DNA of 64,000 nucleotides from Thereva unica (lineage: Eukaryota > Arthropoda > Insecta > Diptera > Therevidae), in contig CATLJY010000011.1 in NCBI GenBank assembly GCA_949987705.1, positions 1 to 64,000 of the forward strand. Direction: 5' to 3'. The notes beneath the pieces were generated by a model. It ran no database searches and was not told where the DNA came from. It saw only the letters and a list, made by a program, of their open reading frames with translations. This document shows, piece after piece, positions 1 through 11,188 of the stretch (position 1 is its first letter; each line of letters opens with the position of its first letter). Position numbers and translations under genes: made by a program.

Positions 1-492
1 AAAGAACACCAACATTAGCGCGGAATTAAAAATAGAATACACTAGGTTAGCCTCTGAGTTTAATCTTAGGTCACGTGAGGCCTATACCACATACATTAAT
101 TCTGTTGGTGAGAGCATCGTAAAGACCCTAAAAAATTCTTCGATTTCGTTAATATAAAACGAAAGACCTCAGGCTACCCGACATCAATGACAAACGGTAG
201 TAAACACTACTCCTCAAGAAATTTCTAACAAGTTTGCTGATAGGTTCAGCGAAATTTTCTGCCCCAAATCCAGCACAGTGCACACTATCTCGACTGATAC
301 GCACACTGACGCTTCCTCTCTCATAAATAATATATCCCTGTCCCTGGCCTAAACAGTCTTGACGTTAAAAAAGGTCACGGTCCCGACAATCTTCCTCCCA
401 GTTTCTTGCAGCGGTGCTCACGTCATATTTTATTCCCTCTCCATATTATATTTAATAGATCATTATCGATTGGAAAGTTTCCCACAGAATGG
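1..492 (+). pseudogene. Outer LINE, segment 1: linker before reverse transcriptase
   Basis: This is a decayed piece of a non-LTR retrotransposon ORF2. Read across frames it gives peptides typical of the stretch between endonuclease and reverse transcriptase: EAYTTYINSVGESIVKTL near the start, then QEISNKFADRFSEIF, then GPDNLPPSFLQRCS, and NRSLSIGKFPTEW just before position 492. There are several stops and frameshifts. The coding sequence resumes after a 6.2-kb insertion at 6753 with KKSFLTPIYKACDK, exactly the block expected next. The endonuclease part would lie left of the window. It is a dead copy. Confidence 0.8.
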
Positions 493-651
493 CCAGCGTA
501 GGTGTGAGCGGTGCTTTCCGCACCACACCCGCCGCGGCATTGGAGGCGCTGTTAGGTCTGCTGCCGTTAGATCTCCAGGTGATGAAGACTGCGGCAGCCT
601 CAGCGATTCGGATGAGACGGGATGCCGCATGGCAGGCGTCAGGAACCTTAT
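493..651 (+). pseudogene. RNase H LINE ORF2, RT-RNase H linker fragment
   Basis: The frame starting near 489 reads SGAFRTTPAAALEALLGLLP followed by an alanine/arginine-rich helix and AWQASGT. The pattern GA.RTTP.AALE.LL..LPL is the conserved linker between reverse transcriptase and RNase H in I/R1/LOA-type LINEs. The frame breaks at 651 where the minus-strand LINE was inserted. The next expected block, LYGHMKIL, appears at 5657, directly after that insertion. Only this piece and the RNase H part survive; the RT domain is absent because of 5' truncation. Confidence 0.75.
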
Positions 652-670
652 TTGTTTTTTCAAGAGTTAA

Positions 671-797
671 CCCTTCTAGCACAGAAGGCGCACTTTTCAG
701 CTAAGCATGAAAATCTATATATACATACACACATACATATATAAATATATATATGTATATATATACATATATAGAGTTTCCCTTCTAACGCAGAAGG
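671..797 (-). repeat. Duplicated 3'-UTR stem-loop of CR1-like LINE copy A
   Basis: Two near-identical stem-loops occupy 671-688 and 780-797 (stem CCTTCT/AGAAGG with a five- or six-base loop). They flank a TA/CATA-rich microsatellite at 712-774. The same two hairpins and microsatellite occur in copy B at about 10438-10556. A terminal hairpin is often the template feature recognised by the LINE reverse transcriptase; that role is inferred here. Confidence 0.6.
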
Positions 798-908
798 CGC
801 ACTTCCCAGCAGGGCTGAGAAATATTTACCACTGCCGTGGCTCAGCTGAGACATGCAAACATAAAAGATTAAGTACCAGTAAAAATTGCATGCAAAACAC
901 ATAAACAG

Positions 909-3900
909 TCATGAGACAACAAATAGCCTCCTTTTAAGCAGGTCTTTGTTAGTGCTCACGCTAAAAACATTAATATTTTTATTTACATTAATGAACATGC
1001 GATTAACAGGCTCAAATCGGCCATAATTGGTGTTAGAGGAGTTGATGTGTAAGAGCGGTGGTCCTCTCAGATTGTATCGGCTCTCTCTAAACGACGCACG
1101 GCGCCTTAGAAAACCTGAGTCGACACGTCCATTAAGAAGCTGGTGGACGAAAACAACATCGGCCACCTCACGACGCTTGTGGAGAGTGTTTAAGTTGAGT
1201 AACTTAAGTCGGTATTCATATGGTGGAAGAATTAAAGGGTCTTCCCAAGGAAGGTGATTCAATGCGAATCGAACGAACTTACGTTGAACCGACTCAATTT
1301 TTCCAACATGCGAAGAATAGTAAGGAGACCAAACCTGGGACGCATATTCAAGTAAAGGTCTGACAAGGGAGATGTAGAGGTGTTTAGTGATCAGGTGCTA
1401 TTAAATTCTTTGGACCACCTTTTAATAAAACCCAAGACTAAGCTGCTCTTGGTAGAAATATAGTTGATATGAAAAGCAAAGTCCAGCTTGGTGTCAAATC
1501 TAATCCCGAGATCTTTGACAAAATTAACACGGGGGACACCCTCACTAGAAAATGAGTAGTTATAAATTATAGGATCACGTCGCCTACAAAAAGTCATGAC
1601 TTCGCATTTCCTAATATTAAGAACCAGGTTGTTGTTAGCGCACCAAGGGTAAAAGGTGTCGAGGTCGACTTGCAAAAGTTTGCAGTCCTCCCTACTCTTT
1701 ACGTGATGGTACAATTTGATGTCATCAGCATAAATCAGGATTCTGCAGTGTCTTAGCAAGGTAACAATATCATCAATAGAAAGAATAAAGAGGATAGGGC
1801 CAAGATGACTGCCTTGAGGGACACCGGATGACGCCTCAATGGTGGCGGATTTGGATCCACGGAAAAGGACTTGGTAGGTCCTGTCAGCTAAGTAGGACTG
1901 GAACCATAATAGAAGGGCTACAGGGAAACCTAACTTTTTTAGTTTGAAAAGTATAATGGAGTGGGAAAGCTTGTCAAATGCCTTACTGAAATCAGTGTAA
2001 ACACAATCAGTTTGGCAACCGGAAACGAGGCCTTCAACAGCATGGGAAGTGAATTCAAGGAGATTGGTGGTCGTGGAACGAGCTGGAAGGAAACCATGTT
2101 GGTTTGTAGAAATAAGTTTTTTGCAGATGGGCACGATTGCAGAATAAATGATTGACTCAAAAAGCTATGGTATGACAGATAGCTTGGCAATTGGTCTGTA
2201 GTTCGATATTTCGTTCTTGCTACCACTTTTGTGAATAGGAATTATGAACGAATTCTTCCAAAGAGTAGGGAAGTACCCTTTATGCAGGGACTTTTGAAAA
2301 AGAGTTTTCAGTGGAGACTGGAGAACCTCCACACAGGATTTAAGGACAGCAGGAGGGATACCGTCAGGGCCGGAAGTGAAATCGTATGGGAGTTCATCAA
2401 TATGTTTCATGATATCGTCAATGGAGATTGAGAGAGATAAACTAGTAGCCTCTCGGTGTAGAGTTATGTGACGAAAATTATTGTCATTAGGTTGAAAATT
2501 AGAAGGGGTGCAAGATTGATGAAAGAATGAAGCAAACATGTTGCAAATCGAGAAAGACTCACTACTTGACCAGTTAGTGTGCTGCATAGTTTTTGGGTAG
2601 TTATCAGCTTTTTTCTTGGAGTTGACAAATTTGAAGAAGTTTCTAGGATCAGTATAAACCTGGTCCCTCATGCTGCTGAGATATTCGCCATACAGAGCCG
2701 AAGAGAGTAAACGAAATCTGTTATAGCAATCAGTAAATGTAATAAGACTCGGAGAATCCTTTCTCTTTAAATAGGTCTTCCAGAGTCTATTTTTCTGATT
2801 CCTTAAATGCTTCAGCTCATTATTATACCAAGGTGGAGTAGAACTGCGCAACTTTTGGAGCTCAAATGGTACACATAAGCAATAGCTTCATATAGTACGG
2901 CATAAAACCGTGCCACATCGACATCCAACTCATTTGCGGAAAGAAAGCTGTTGAAATCAATCAAGGCAAGCTTAGATGAGAGTTCATTAAAGTTAGCCTT
3001 CTTTAAGTTGAAGGAATGGGTTACCGCTTCCGGACAAGGATTGTTCTTTGAGTTCAAGCAGTAATTGAGCGAGAGAGGAGGGTGGTAATTGTCAACGGAC
3101 GTCATGACTATTGGACTGGGTTCAACAATCATGTTTCCTGAGTCAGTAAAGAATACAAGATCCAACTGTCTCCCTAACATATTAGTCACACCACTCATTT
3201 GGTTAAGGCCAAGTGAGAATAAGGAATTGAGAAAACAGGATTCCTTAGAATCAAAATTGCCTTCGGGGAGGTAGTTATCGTCAGCTTCGTCAAATACCCA
3301 CTGAATATTGGGTAAATTGAAGTCGCCAAGAAGAAGTAATTCATCACCCGTGTTCATCATATTCAGGCAATAATCAACACAGGAGATGAGAATATCATAG
3401 AGGCTTTTACCTCCATCGTCAAGTGTGCTTATCATATCTGGTGGGATATAGCAGCACAACAGGAAGAGTTTTGATTTTGAATAAGAAATCGTGAGAGCGA
3501 CAAGCTCAATGTCCAAATGGTTAGAGAAACTAGGAAGCGAAATTGGGTTACAATTAAGGTGGCTGCGGCATGCAAGAAGTACGCCACCCCCGCGAGCTTC
3601 CGAGTCAGTGTGACGGTCCCTCCGAAAGACTTGGTAGGAGGAATCGAATAGTTCAGCATTAAGAATGCCTTCGTGAAGCCAGGTTTCCGTGAACGCTATG
3701 ACATCGAACCCGCTAGCCATCGATGCCTGAAGGATGTCGTTAGTTTTTGACCTTGTCCCCCTTACGTTTTGGTAGTAGAGGGAGTGGGTCTCAAGTTTTT
3801 TGACATCCCTAGTGTTCTCGGAATGGAAACGTTTGAGTGATGTGCTCGAGTACGGGTACGCGGAACAAAGAGCTTGGTAAGAGCACCAGCAGGCCAGAAA

Positions 3901-3990
3901 CCAGGATCTAAAAGAGTCTCGGCAATAACGGGCGGTGCAGACAAAACGAAAGAAGCAACAGGCTTGGAAGCCTTGTTGACTTTTCTGCAT
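909..3990 (-). pseudogene. CR1-like LINE copy A ORF2 (endonuclease-reverse transcriptase)
   Basis: ORF2 encodes an APE-type endonuclease followed by RT, used for target-primed reverse transcription. Endonuclease signatures are LYYQNVRG, FTETWLHEG, LLLGDFNLPNIQW and DNYHPPL. After a frameshift near 2840 come GPDGIPPAVLKSC, an in-frame stop near 2162 (expected IPKLFES), then FSKAFDKLSH, SGVPQGSHLGP and the catalytic IYADDIKLY box at about 1725. A second frameshift near 1395 leads to the C-terminus ending at 909. With two frameshifts and one nonsense codon it cannot be active, though most domains are readable. The ORF2 start is not defined; it overlaps the end of ORF1. There is no RNase H. Confidence 0.85.
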
Positions 3991-5077
3991 GAAACAGTTT
4001 CAGGGTCTATAGATTTTTTCCTTAAATATTCACAGACAGACTCCGTCGAAGTTTCAGGAGAGAATCGTGATATAAAGATATCTAAAGGTCTCGGTATCGT
4101 AATCAGAGGGGTGCACGGTTCTAGGGGAACTGTAGATTCAGTGACCGGGGGGTTGGCCACTATTAAGGTCGAAGAGGTTGATACCGGGACCGGCCTAGAG
4201 ATCGATTCTATCCCTGGAACGCGGGGCAAGGAACTCGGGGTGACACTGTCACCAATGATGGCTTGGCGATTTCGATTTTTCCTGCGACTTTTACGACGCA
4301 TCTTAATAATAGGTGCAATTGAATTGACGGCCTCCTATGGCAAGAAGACGTTCTCCGAACGAGAAGAAGGCGCGGGACAGAGTGCAGACAGAGGCTGGTC
4401 CTCAACCTGCAGAGCGTCATCAGATGCTGCCGTCGCTGGGGAGGTCTTATTTGTTACAACGACGCTCTCCAATTTTAAGGACAGGGAGCTCAGGGCATTG
4501 TGATTTTGAATCACTGCTAATGACAGCGATTCAATATCAACCCTGACACGCTTGGTATTCCTTTTTATGTCGTCCAGTATAGGACGGACGGAAGCCGAGG
4601 AGCTAAAAGTGCAGGAGGAAGAAGTGGCGACCGGATTAAGTATCGCCGAGTGTATGTCGTCTAACGATTCTAGTGCTGTTACAACTCGGGTAGAAATTTT
4701 CTCAGATTTCTCAATCAAGGAACCCGTATTGGTCACAACAGAGTTCAGGGTGTCAGACAACGTGTCAAGCCGGGCATTAATGGACTGGACGTCATCGGCT
4801 AGCATTTGAAAATGCAAGATGTTGCTGGAGAAGGAGTTAAGACGATCCATGACTTTTTCGTGATCAACGAGAAAAGCGTCAGAGATGTCTTTCATCATTC
4901 TCAGCACATGACAGGGTTTGATGTCAGAGCAATCGCCACAAGTGGGCCCTCTAGGGGCCGAAGATTTGCTACTGACCTTGAGGCAAGAAGGATGGAAAAC
5001 GCCTCCACAAACCCCATCACAGGAAATCCCGTCACGGCGATTTCCGAAGAACACCTCTTGCATAGTTGATCCGCCAT
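3762..5077 (-). pseudogene. CR1-like LINE copy A ORF1 (PHD-like zinc finger protein)
   Basis: The likely start is ATG at 5077-5075, giving MADQLCKRCSS. A frameshift by about 5020 moves into the frame with ISCDGVCGGVFHPSCLKV and CGDCSD, together a PHD-like Cys/His cluster. A helical middle section follows (LNSFSSNILHFQMLADDVQS), then a lone in-frame TAG at about 4335. Beyond it the same frame continues through a basic patch (RRKSRRKNRNRQ) to DIFISRFSPETSTESV, a segment typical of ORF1 of CR1/Jockey-group LINEs. ORF1 proteins bind element RNA. It is about 434 codons long and disrupted at two points. Confidence 0.75.
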
Positions 5078-5654
5078 GACGAAAACAATGATATTTATTG
5101 ATATATTGATATAAAGAGATAAATAAATAAATAAATAAAAATGAAAAGGAGACAGCCGAGAAACAAAATTAAAAAATTAAAAGAAAAAAAAAAGATCTCA
5201 ACAGAAGTCAGAAATTTTGCAGTTTGAGAAGCGCATTAAAAATGGGTAAGTGAAACAGTTGCATACATTTAGGTGCCAAAAACCTAGAAGTTATACAAAG
5301 CAGTTTTAAAATATAATAAAATAATATTATTAAAATAAATAAAATAAATAATAATAAAAATTGCACCCCAAGCCAAACATAAAAAGGGTTTCCTACCTCA
5401 TTTCTAATGCATACAAGAAACCAAATTTGACATGAAGCACCGCAATACAAAAAAAAAACAAATAACAATGAAACGTTATTGAAATTAATTAAACAGCACT
5501 ACAAATAATTGAAAATAATTTCAATATTAAATGATTAGTATTATTAAAAAAGAAAAAAATAAACAATTAAAAATAAGAATTAAAACACAACACAAAATGA
5601 CACTGGTGCTACACGGAGACGATGCACATCACAGAACAGCTTCTTGAATGATGC
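5078..5654 (-). other. Presumed 5' UTR of CR1-like LINE copy A
   Basis: This AT-rich stretch lies between the ORF1 ATG and the insertion boundary at 5654/5655. It contains an AAATA microsatellite near 5125-5145 and no convincing ORF. I assign it to the LINE because the target duplication ccttat lies at its right edge. Confidence 0.5.
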
Positions 5655-6661
5655 CCTTATATGGGCACATGAAGATTCTGGATCGCATTAAAGGGATTAG
5701 GGAGCTCATGATGCCCATGGAAGGGATCACAAAAATGAGGGTGACCGAAAGGTATCATAAAACCCTCATAGGGAACGGAACGCTCCCGGAAGGGAGGCCG
5801 GAAGACATATATATCTTCACGGACGGATCCATGATTGACGGCAGAGCAGGTGCGGGAGTCTTCTCAGAGTACTTAAATCTAACCTGCTCTCTGGCTTTGG
5901 GGAATTACACCTCAGTCTACCAGGCGGAAATGCTTGCACTGCTGCACGCGCTGGATCACATAAATGAGGGTCAGGTGCAGGGAAGAAGTATCCTTATAGC
6001 ACTGGACAATCAGGCTGTGATTAAGTGCATGAATCAGACAGAAATTAATGCGTCTCTGGCGCTGGAATGTGTCCAAAAACTAAACAGGTGTGCGAAACAA
6101 AACAACGTGACGCTAGCTTGGGTTAGAGTACATACAGGCATCGATGGGAACGAAATGGCTGACAACCTGGCAAAACAGGGGTCAACCTCGGAATTCTGGG
6201 GACCGGAGCCATACTCTGCCATTGGCAGAGGGTTGGTAAGGAACTGCATCGAGAAATGGGTCGCTGAGGAACACCGGAGACGGTGGGACGCTATGACCAC
6301 GTGTAGGCAGGCTAAGACGGTGCTTACGCTGCCGATTACCGCAGCCAGAAGAAGGATCCTGCATATGCAAAGGGGAACCCTCAGATGGTTGGTGGCACTG
6401 ATTACAGGACACGGATGTTTCAGGTATCACCTAAAAAGAATGGGAATTCTGGAGGATGACACCTGTCGGATGTGCCTGGAGGAACCTGAGACGGCCACAC
6501 ACATAGTGTGTCACTGTCCGGCGGTGGCGAGAAAAAGGGCTGCCATAACTGGACTCCATTGGATGGAGGACATGAGGCAGACACCCTTCAATCAGCTGCT
6601 TGCGATAACTAGGGGAGTTGAAGCAAGGGAGCAATGGGACAACCCACTGCAACCCCAATAA
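5655..6661 (+). pseudogene. RNase H domain and C-terminus of I/LOA-like LINE ORF2
   Basis: The open frame of about 337 codons encodes a ribonuclease H domain that would degrade the RNA strand of RNA-DNA hybrids during retrotransposition. All four acidic residues are visible: IFTDGSM (about residue 59), YQAEMLALLHAL, IALDNQAV and NEMADNLAKQG; the conserved histidine occurs in WVRVHTGIDGNE. A C-terminal CRMCLEEPETATHIVCHC forms the usual CCHC-type motif near the end of such proteins. The first residues (LYGHMKIL) continue directly from AWQASGT at 651. The frame itself is intact, so the copy looks recent, but the ORF lacks RT. Confidence 0.85.
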
Positions 6662-6752
6662 GATGACTCTAGGCAGAGGGACGAAAAGGGACCCGCAAAT
6701 AGTGGTCTGATTCGATATCCCTCGAAAATCTATATATATTCCCACACAATGG

Positions 6753-7513
6753 AAGAAATCCTTCCTCACACCGATCTATAAAGCATGTGATAAGAAATCA
6801 GTTGACAATTACAGGGGCATTGCCATACTATCAACAATACCCAAACTATTCGAAAAACTTGTCTACGACAAGATTGCCCCTGTAATCGACCCACACCTTA
6901 ACGAGCAATAACATGGGTTCAGAAAAGGGCGTTCGACCACCTCAAATCTTATGGTTCTTATCTCCGAACTACTTTGTGCTATGGAGAGTGGCCATCAAAT
7001 TGATGCTGTCTACACGGACTTCAGCATGGCATTTGATCGAGTAGACCATCATATTCTAATAGCAAAACTATTAAAATTTGGAATCTCCGGTCCTTCCCTG
7101 GAATGGATAAAATCGTATCTTCGTGGCAGAACACAAGCTGTGCGATTTCAAGGATTTCTGTCCAACGAAATTGAAGCAACTTCCGGTGTTCCTCAGGGTA
7201 GTCACCTGGGTCCTCTTCTTTTTAATATCTTCATCTCCGATTTGTTTGATAAATTAGTCAACATTCCTCATCTTTTCTACGCTGATGACCTCAAAATGTA
7301 TAGCACAATCAAGTCCCAAACTGATGTATCCTTTTTCCAATCAAAGCTTAATGCATTACAAGACTGGTGCACCACCAACAAATTACATCTTAACATCAGC
7401 AAATGCCATGCAATAACCGTCTCCCCCAGAAAAAACACACAACTGCACTATTATTATCTAAACGACAAGATATTGAATCATGTCGACCATATTGTGGATC
7501 TAGGGGTTGTCCT
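6753..7513 (+). pseudogene. Outer LINE, segment 2: reverse transcriptase
   Basis: The frame continues from the break at 492: KKSFLTPIYKACDK, NYRGIAILSTIPKLFEKL, an in-frame TAA near 6908 before HGFRKGRSTTSNL, then YTDFSMAFDRVDHHIL, SGVPQGSHLGPLLF and the catalytic FYADDLKMYS at about 7278, and DHIVDLGVV at the right end. Apart from the single nonsense codon the RT core is open. The sequence differs clearly from the CR1-like copies A and B, so it is a separate family of the same broad APE-type group. It is interrupted at 7513 by a SINE-like element and then by LINE copy B. Confidence 0.85.
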
Positions 7514-7714
7514 TCTTCTTCTTCTTCTTTGATCCGTTAGCTGGCGGTCCGAGCGGGACGTCCCCGCAACGGATACGCTGCTGTCGGTGCCGCATTGAAA
7601 AATGCGGTTTCTTGCCTAGTTTCTTCGGTTTCCCGATTCTGGTCAATTCGGTAGATCGACCACCCTCCTCCTTTCACACCCTGGGCTTGGGACCAGGCGA
7701 CGGCGGAGTTTAAG
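7514..7714 (-). mobile_element. SINE-like retroposon, 201 bp, with (GAA)n tail
   Basis: A 201-bp insert is flanked by a perfect 12-bp direct repeat, aggggttgtcct, at 7502-7513 and 7715-7726. On the minus strand it ends in about five GAA repeats, the usual form of a simple-repeat retroposon tail. The body is GC-rich and has no ORF. I do not see a clear A-box/B-box pair, so it may be a non-tRNA SINE or the 3' end of a LINE rather than a tRNA-derived SINE. It was inserted into the outer LINE next to the site later taken by LINE copy B. Confidence 0.75.
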
Positions 7715-7735
7715 AGGGGTTGTCCTAGACCAGAT

Positions 7736-10249
7736 ATGATAAGCACTCTTGACGATAGAGGTAAAAATCTCTATGATATTCTCATCTCTGGTGTTGATCA
7801 TATCTCGAGTATGATGGACACTGGTGATGAATTACTTCTCCTTGGGGACTTTAATTTACCCAATATTCAGTGGGTATCGGATGTAGATGACGATAACTAC
7901 CTTCCTGAAGGCAACCTGAATTCTAAGGAATCCTGTTTTCTTAATTCCTTATTCTCACTTGGCTTGAATCAAATGAGCGGTGTATCTAACGTTTTGGGGA
8001 GGCAGTTAGATCTGGTATTCTTTACTGACGAAGTCAATATGACTGTCGAACTCAGTCCAACAGTCATGACGTCTGTTGACAGTTACCATCCTCCGCTTCT
8101 GCTTAATTATTGCTTCAATTCAGAGAATACGCCTTGTTCGGAGGAGGTAACCCATTCCTTTAACTTTAGAAAGGCTAACTTTGGGGAGCTGTCATCTAAG
8201 CTTGCCTCGATCGATTTTAACAGTTTGCTTACCGCAAATGAGTTGGATGACGATGTGGCACTGTTTTATAACGTACTATACGAGGCCCTCGTTTCTTGCG
8301 TACCTTATGAGCCCCAAAAACTGCCCAGTTCTTCTCCACCTTGGTTTAATAATGAATTCAGGCATTTAAAAAATCAGAAGAATAGACTTTGGAAAACCTA
8401 TTTAAAGAGAAAAGACTCTCCTAGTCGCAATTCATTTATCAATTGCTATAACAGGTTTCGTTCACTCTCTTTTACTCTGTATCGTGAACACCTTAGCAGC
8501 ATGAGTGATAAAGTGTTTACTGATCCTAGGAACTTCTTTAAATTTGTCAACTCTAAGAAAAAAGTTGATAACTACCCTAATACTATGCAGCACACGAACT
8601 GGTCTAGTTCTGAGTCACTTGCGATTTGCAACATGTTTGCATCATTCTTTCATCAATCTTTTTCACCTTCTGACTTTCAGCCTAATGACAATAATTTTCG
8701 TCACATTACCCCTAACCGAGAGCCTCATTTTTTACCTCTCTCAATTACCATTGCTGATATCGTGAAACATATTGATGAACTCCCTTTCGACTACACTTCG
8801 GGCCCTGACGGTATTCCACCTGCTGTCCTGAAGTCCTGTGTGGAGGTTCTCCAGTCTCCACTGAAAATCCTGTTTCAGAAGTCCCTGGATAAAGGGTGCT
8901 TCCCTACGCTTTGGAAGAATTCGTTCATAATTCCTAAAACGAAATATCGAATTATAGACCAATTGCGAAGTTGTCTGTTATACCGAAGCTTTTCGAATCA
9001 ATTATCTATTCTGCGATCGCTCCGATCTGCAAGAGGCTGGTCTCAACGAATCAACATGGTTTTCTTGCAGGTCGTTCCACTACCACCAATCTTCTTGAGT
9101 TCACTTCTCATGCTGTCGAGGGCTTCGTTTCTGGTTGTCAAACTGATTGCGTTTACACTGATTTTAGCAAGGCATTTGACAAGCTCTCCCATTCTATTAT
9201 AATTCTCAAATTAAGAAGGCTTGGCTTTCCGCAAGCACTTCTGGTGTGGTTCCAGTCTTACTTAGCTGACCGGACGGACCTACCAAGTTCTTTTTCGAGG
9301 ATCCAAATCAGTACCCATTGAAGCATCATCCGTTGTTCCTCAAGGAAGTCATCTTGGCCCTCTTCTCTTCATTTTATCAATTGATGACATTGTTTCCTTG
9401 TTAAGACACTGTAGAATATTGATTTACGCTGATGACATCAAGTTATACCGTCACATTAAGAGTATTGAGGATTGCAAACTTTTGCAAGCTGATCTTGACA
9501 CCTTTTACTCTTGGTGTACATATAACAACCTGGTTCTTAATATTAGTAAATGTGAAGTCATGACTTTTAGTAGGAGACGTGATCCTATAATTTTTAACTA
9601 CACCTTTGTTAATGAAGGTGTCCCTCGTGTAAATTTTGTTAAAGATCTCGGGATTAGATTTGATAGTAAGCTGGATTTTTCCACTCACATCAACTATATC
9701 TCTTCTAGAGGTAGTTTAGTCCTGGGTTTTATAAAAAGGTGGTCCAAAGAATTTAACAACCCCTTGATTACTAAACACCTTTATATTTCTCTTGTCAGAC
9801 CATTACTCGAATATGCGTCCCAGGTTTGGTCTCCTCACTACTCTGTGCATGTTAGAACTATTGAATCGGTCCAACGAAGGTTCGTTCGATTCGCACTGAA
9901 TCATCTTCCTTGGGAAAACCCATTAGTTCTTCCATCTTATGAATCTCGGCTTAAGTTACTTAACTTAAGCTCTCTTCACAAGCGCCGTGAGGTGGCCGAT
10001 GTTGTTTTTGTTCATCAGCTCCTTAATGGAAAGGTTGACTCAGGTTTTCTAGGTCGCCGTGCATCGTTTAGAGTGAGTCGTTACAATCTAAGAGGACCAC
10101 CTCTCTTACAAATCAACTCTTCTAATACGAATTACGGCAGATTCGAACCTGTCAATCGCATGTTCATTAACGTGAACAACAATATTAATGTGTTTAACGT
10201 GAGTATTGGTAAAGATGTCCTTAAAAGGAGTCTTTTTAATCTCACGTGA
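7736..10249 (+). pseudogene. CR1-like LINE copy B ORF2 (partial endonuclease, RT)
   Basis: The frame from 7736 reads the second half of the APE endonuclease (LLLGDFNLPNIQW, DSYHPPLLL), the linker, and GPDGIPPAVLKSC. A small deletion near 8940 removes part of the IHKSGS block and shifts frame into SVIPKLFESIIYSAIAPICK and TDFSKAFDKLSH. A 4-bp duplication near 9275 shifts frame again; the last frame (9398-10249) holds IYADDIKLYRH, the thumb region and the C-terminus. The C-terminal 283 codons match copy A closely. Lacking ORF1, the front of the endonuclease and a continuous frame, it is inactive. Confidence 0.85.
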
Positions 10250-10567
10250 TTGCTTACATTTTATGTTGTTTGGTGGGTTACATGTTGGATGCCCTTACTT
10301 TTTATTTTAATTTATGTTCAATCTCTTTTAGAGATAGGATTTGTGTTCTATTTACATGTTACTAATATTTTATGTTTGCATGTCTCAGCTGAGCCACGGC
10401 AGTGGTAAATATTTCTCAGCCCTGCTGGGAAGTGTGCCTTCTGTGTTAGAAGGGAAACTCTATATATGTATATATATGTGTATATATGTATGTATGTGTA
10501 TGCATATATAGATTTTCATGCTTAGCTGAAAAGTGCGCCTTCTGTGCTAGAAGGGTTAACTCTTGCT
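10250..10567 (+). repeat. 3' UTR of CR1-like LINE copy B with two hairpins
   Basis: The 3' UTR contains the same paired stem-loops as copy A, near 10438-10455 and 10538-10556 (CCTTCT/AGAAGG stems), separated by a tatatgta-type microsatellite at about 10462-10511. Conservation between the two copies on opposite strands supports the hairpins as part of the family's 3' end. Confidence 0.6.
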
Positions 10568-11130
10568 GATAAAACAAATTGAACTTCAATTTACACTATG
10601 ATAATATTATCGCCAGAGCCAACAAGTTACTTGGCTTTATAAAGAGTAGGGCTAAGGAATTCGACGATGTAAGAGTCACAAAGACACTCTTCTGCTCACT
10701 AGTTCGTCCAATCCTGGAATACGCATGCCCGATCTGGGATCCTATATTCCAAGTAAGCAGCAGCAGGATTGAATCTATTCAGAAGAGATTTCTTCTCTTT
10801 GCCCTGAGAAATCAGTACGACTCCCAAGATTATCTCAGTCTACACAGAGAGACTCAAGGTGCCCCTGTCCTGTTGGCGTAAATTGCTTATATCGTGCTTT
10901 ACCTTGGATGTCCTGAACGGAAACCTCAATGGAGAATTTCTTTCTAATAGGATCAAATTTAAAATTCCAAATTCGACATACCAGGCATACCGAACTACTT
11001 ATGGAATACAGACATCGTACCGACTATGCAAGGAATGAACTCGTCAACAGATGCTGTCGGGTCTTTAATAGTTATGGATCTTGCTATTACCCCTGCCATA
11101 AATAAATTATTCTACAAAAAAAGACTCAAA
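10568..11130 (+). pseudogene. Outer LINE, segment 3: RT thumb and 3' end
   Basis: The outer LINE resumes with FNLHYDNIIARANKLLGFIK, then LFCSLVRPILEYACPIWDP and SSRIESIQKRFLLFALR. Past a stop at 10881 the expected C-terminal block is still legible in another frame (LDVLNGNLNGEFLSNRIKF, near 10900-10970). The 3' UTR is short and A-rich. The element's right boundary, near 11100-11150, merges with the end of the errantivirus-like element and could not be fixed. Confidence 0.75.
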
Positions 11131-11188
11131 TCCATACTAACAACGTAAACTTAATAACTAGTGCGTATAATATACGTCAAAATGTTCC

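Larger units (their letters stand above)
652..5654 (-). mobile_element. CR1-like LINE copy A (near full length)
   Basis: A two-ORF non-LTR retrotransposon on the minus strand. ORF1 (about 5077-3762) carries a PHD-like Cys/His cluster; ORF2 (about 3990-909) carries an APE-type endonuclease and a reverse transcriptase, without RNase H. It is flanked by the 6-base duplication ccttat (646-651 and 5655-5660), and removing it restores the reading frame of the RNase H LINE. The 3' end (left, 652-908) has two hairpins and an A-rich tail. PHD-type ORF1 plus APE plus RT suits the CR1/Daphne/Crack/Rex1 assemblage, but the clade is not settled. A second copy lies at 7727-10567. Confidence 0.85.
493..6740 (+). 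mobile_element. RNase H-type LINE, 5'-truncated, inserted in outer LINE
   Basis: A LINE with an RNase H domain begins abruptly at about 493, in the linker between RT and RNase H, so it is 5'-truncated. It ends near 6740 after an AT-rich tail. The 12-base string cccacagaatgg at 481-492 recurs as cccacacaatgg at 6741-6752, an 11/12 target-site duplication that interrupts the outer LINE reading frame. The element is itself split by a minus-strand LINE at 652-5654. The domain set (RNase H plus C-terminal Cys/His motif) fits the I/LOA group within the Jockey superfamily; I cannot fix the clade. Confidence 0.8.
7727..10567 (+). mobile_element. CR1-like LINE copy B (5'-truncated)
   Basis: This is the same family as copy A: similarity starts at about 7730 within the endonuclease (PDMISTLDD) and extends through the whole 3' UTR, including both hairpins and the TA-rich microsatellite, ending at about 10564 with gggttaactcttg. 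It interrupts the outer LINE between VDLGVV (7505) and LNFNLHYDN (about 10578). 5' truncation is the normal outcome of incomplete target-primed reverse transcription. The target duplication is at most a few bases and could not be fixed. Confidence 0.85.

Noticed and set aside
712..774. Regulatory role for the TA/CATA microsatellite
   Set aside because: It is a variable part of the LINE 3' UTR, present with another length in copy B.
3874..4503. Plus-strand 209-codon frame
   Set aside because: It is the antisense shadow of LINE ORF1, whose motifs are clear on the minus strand.
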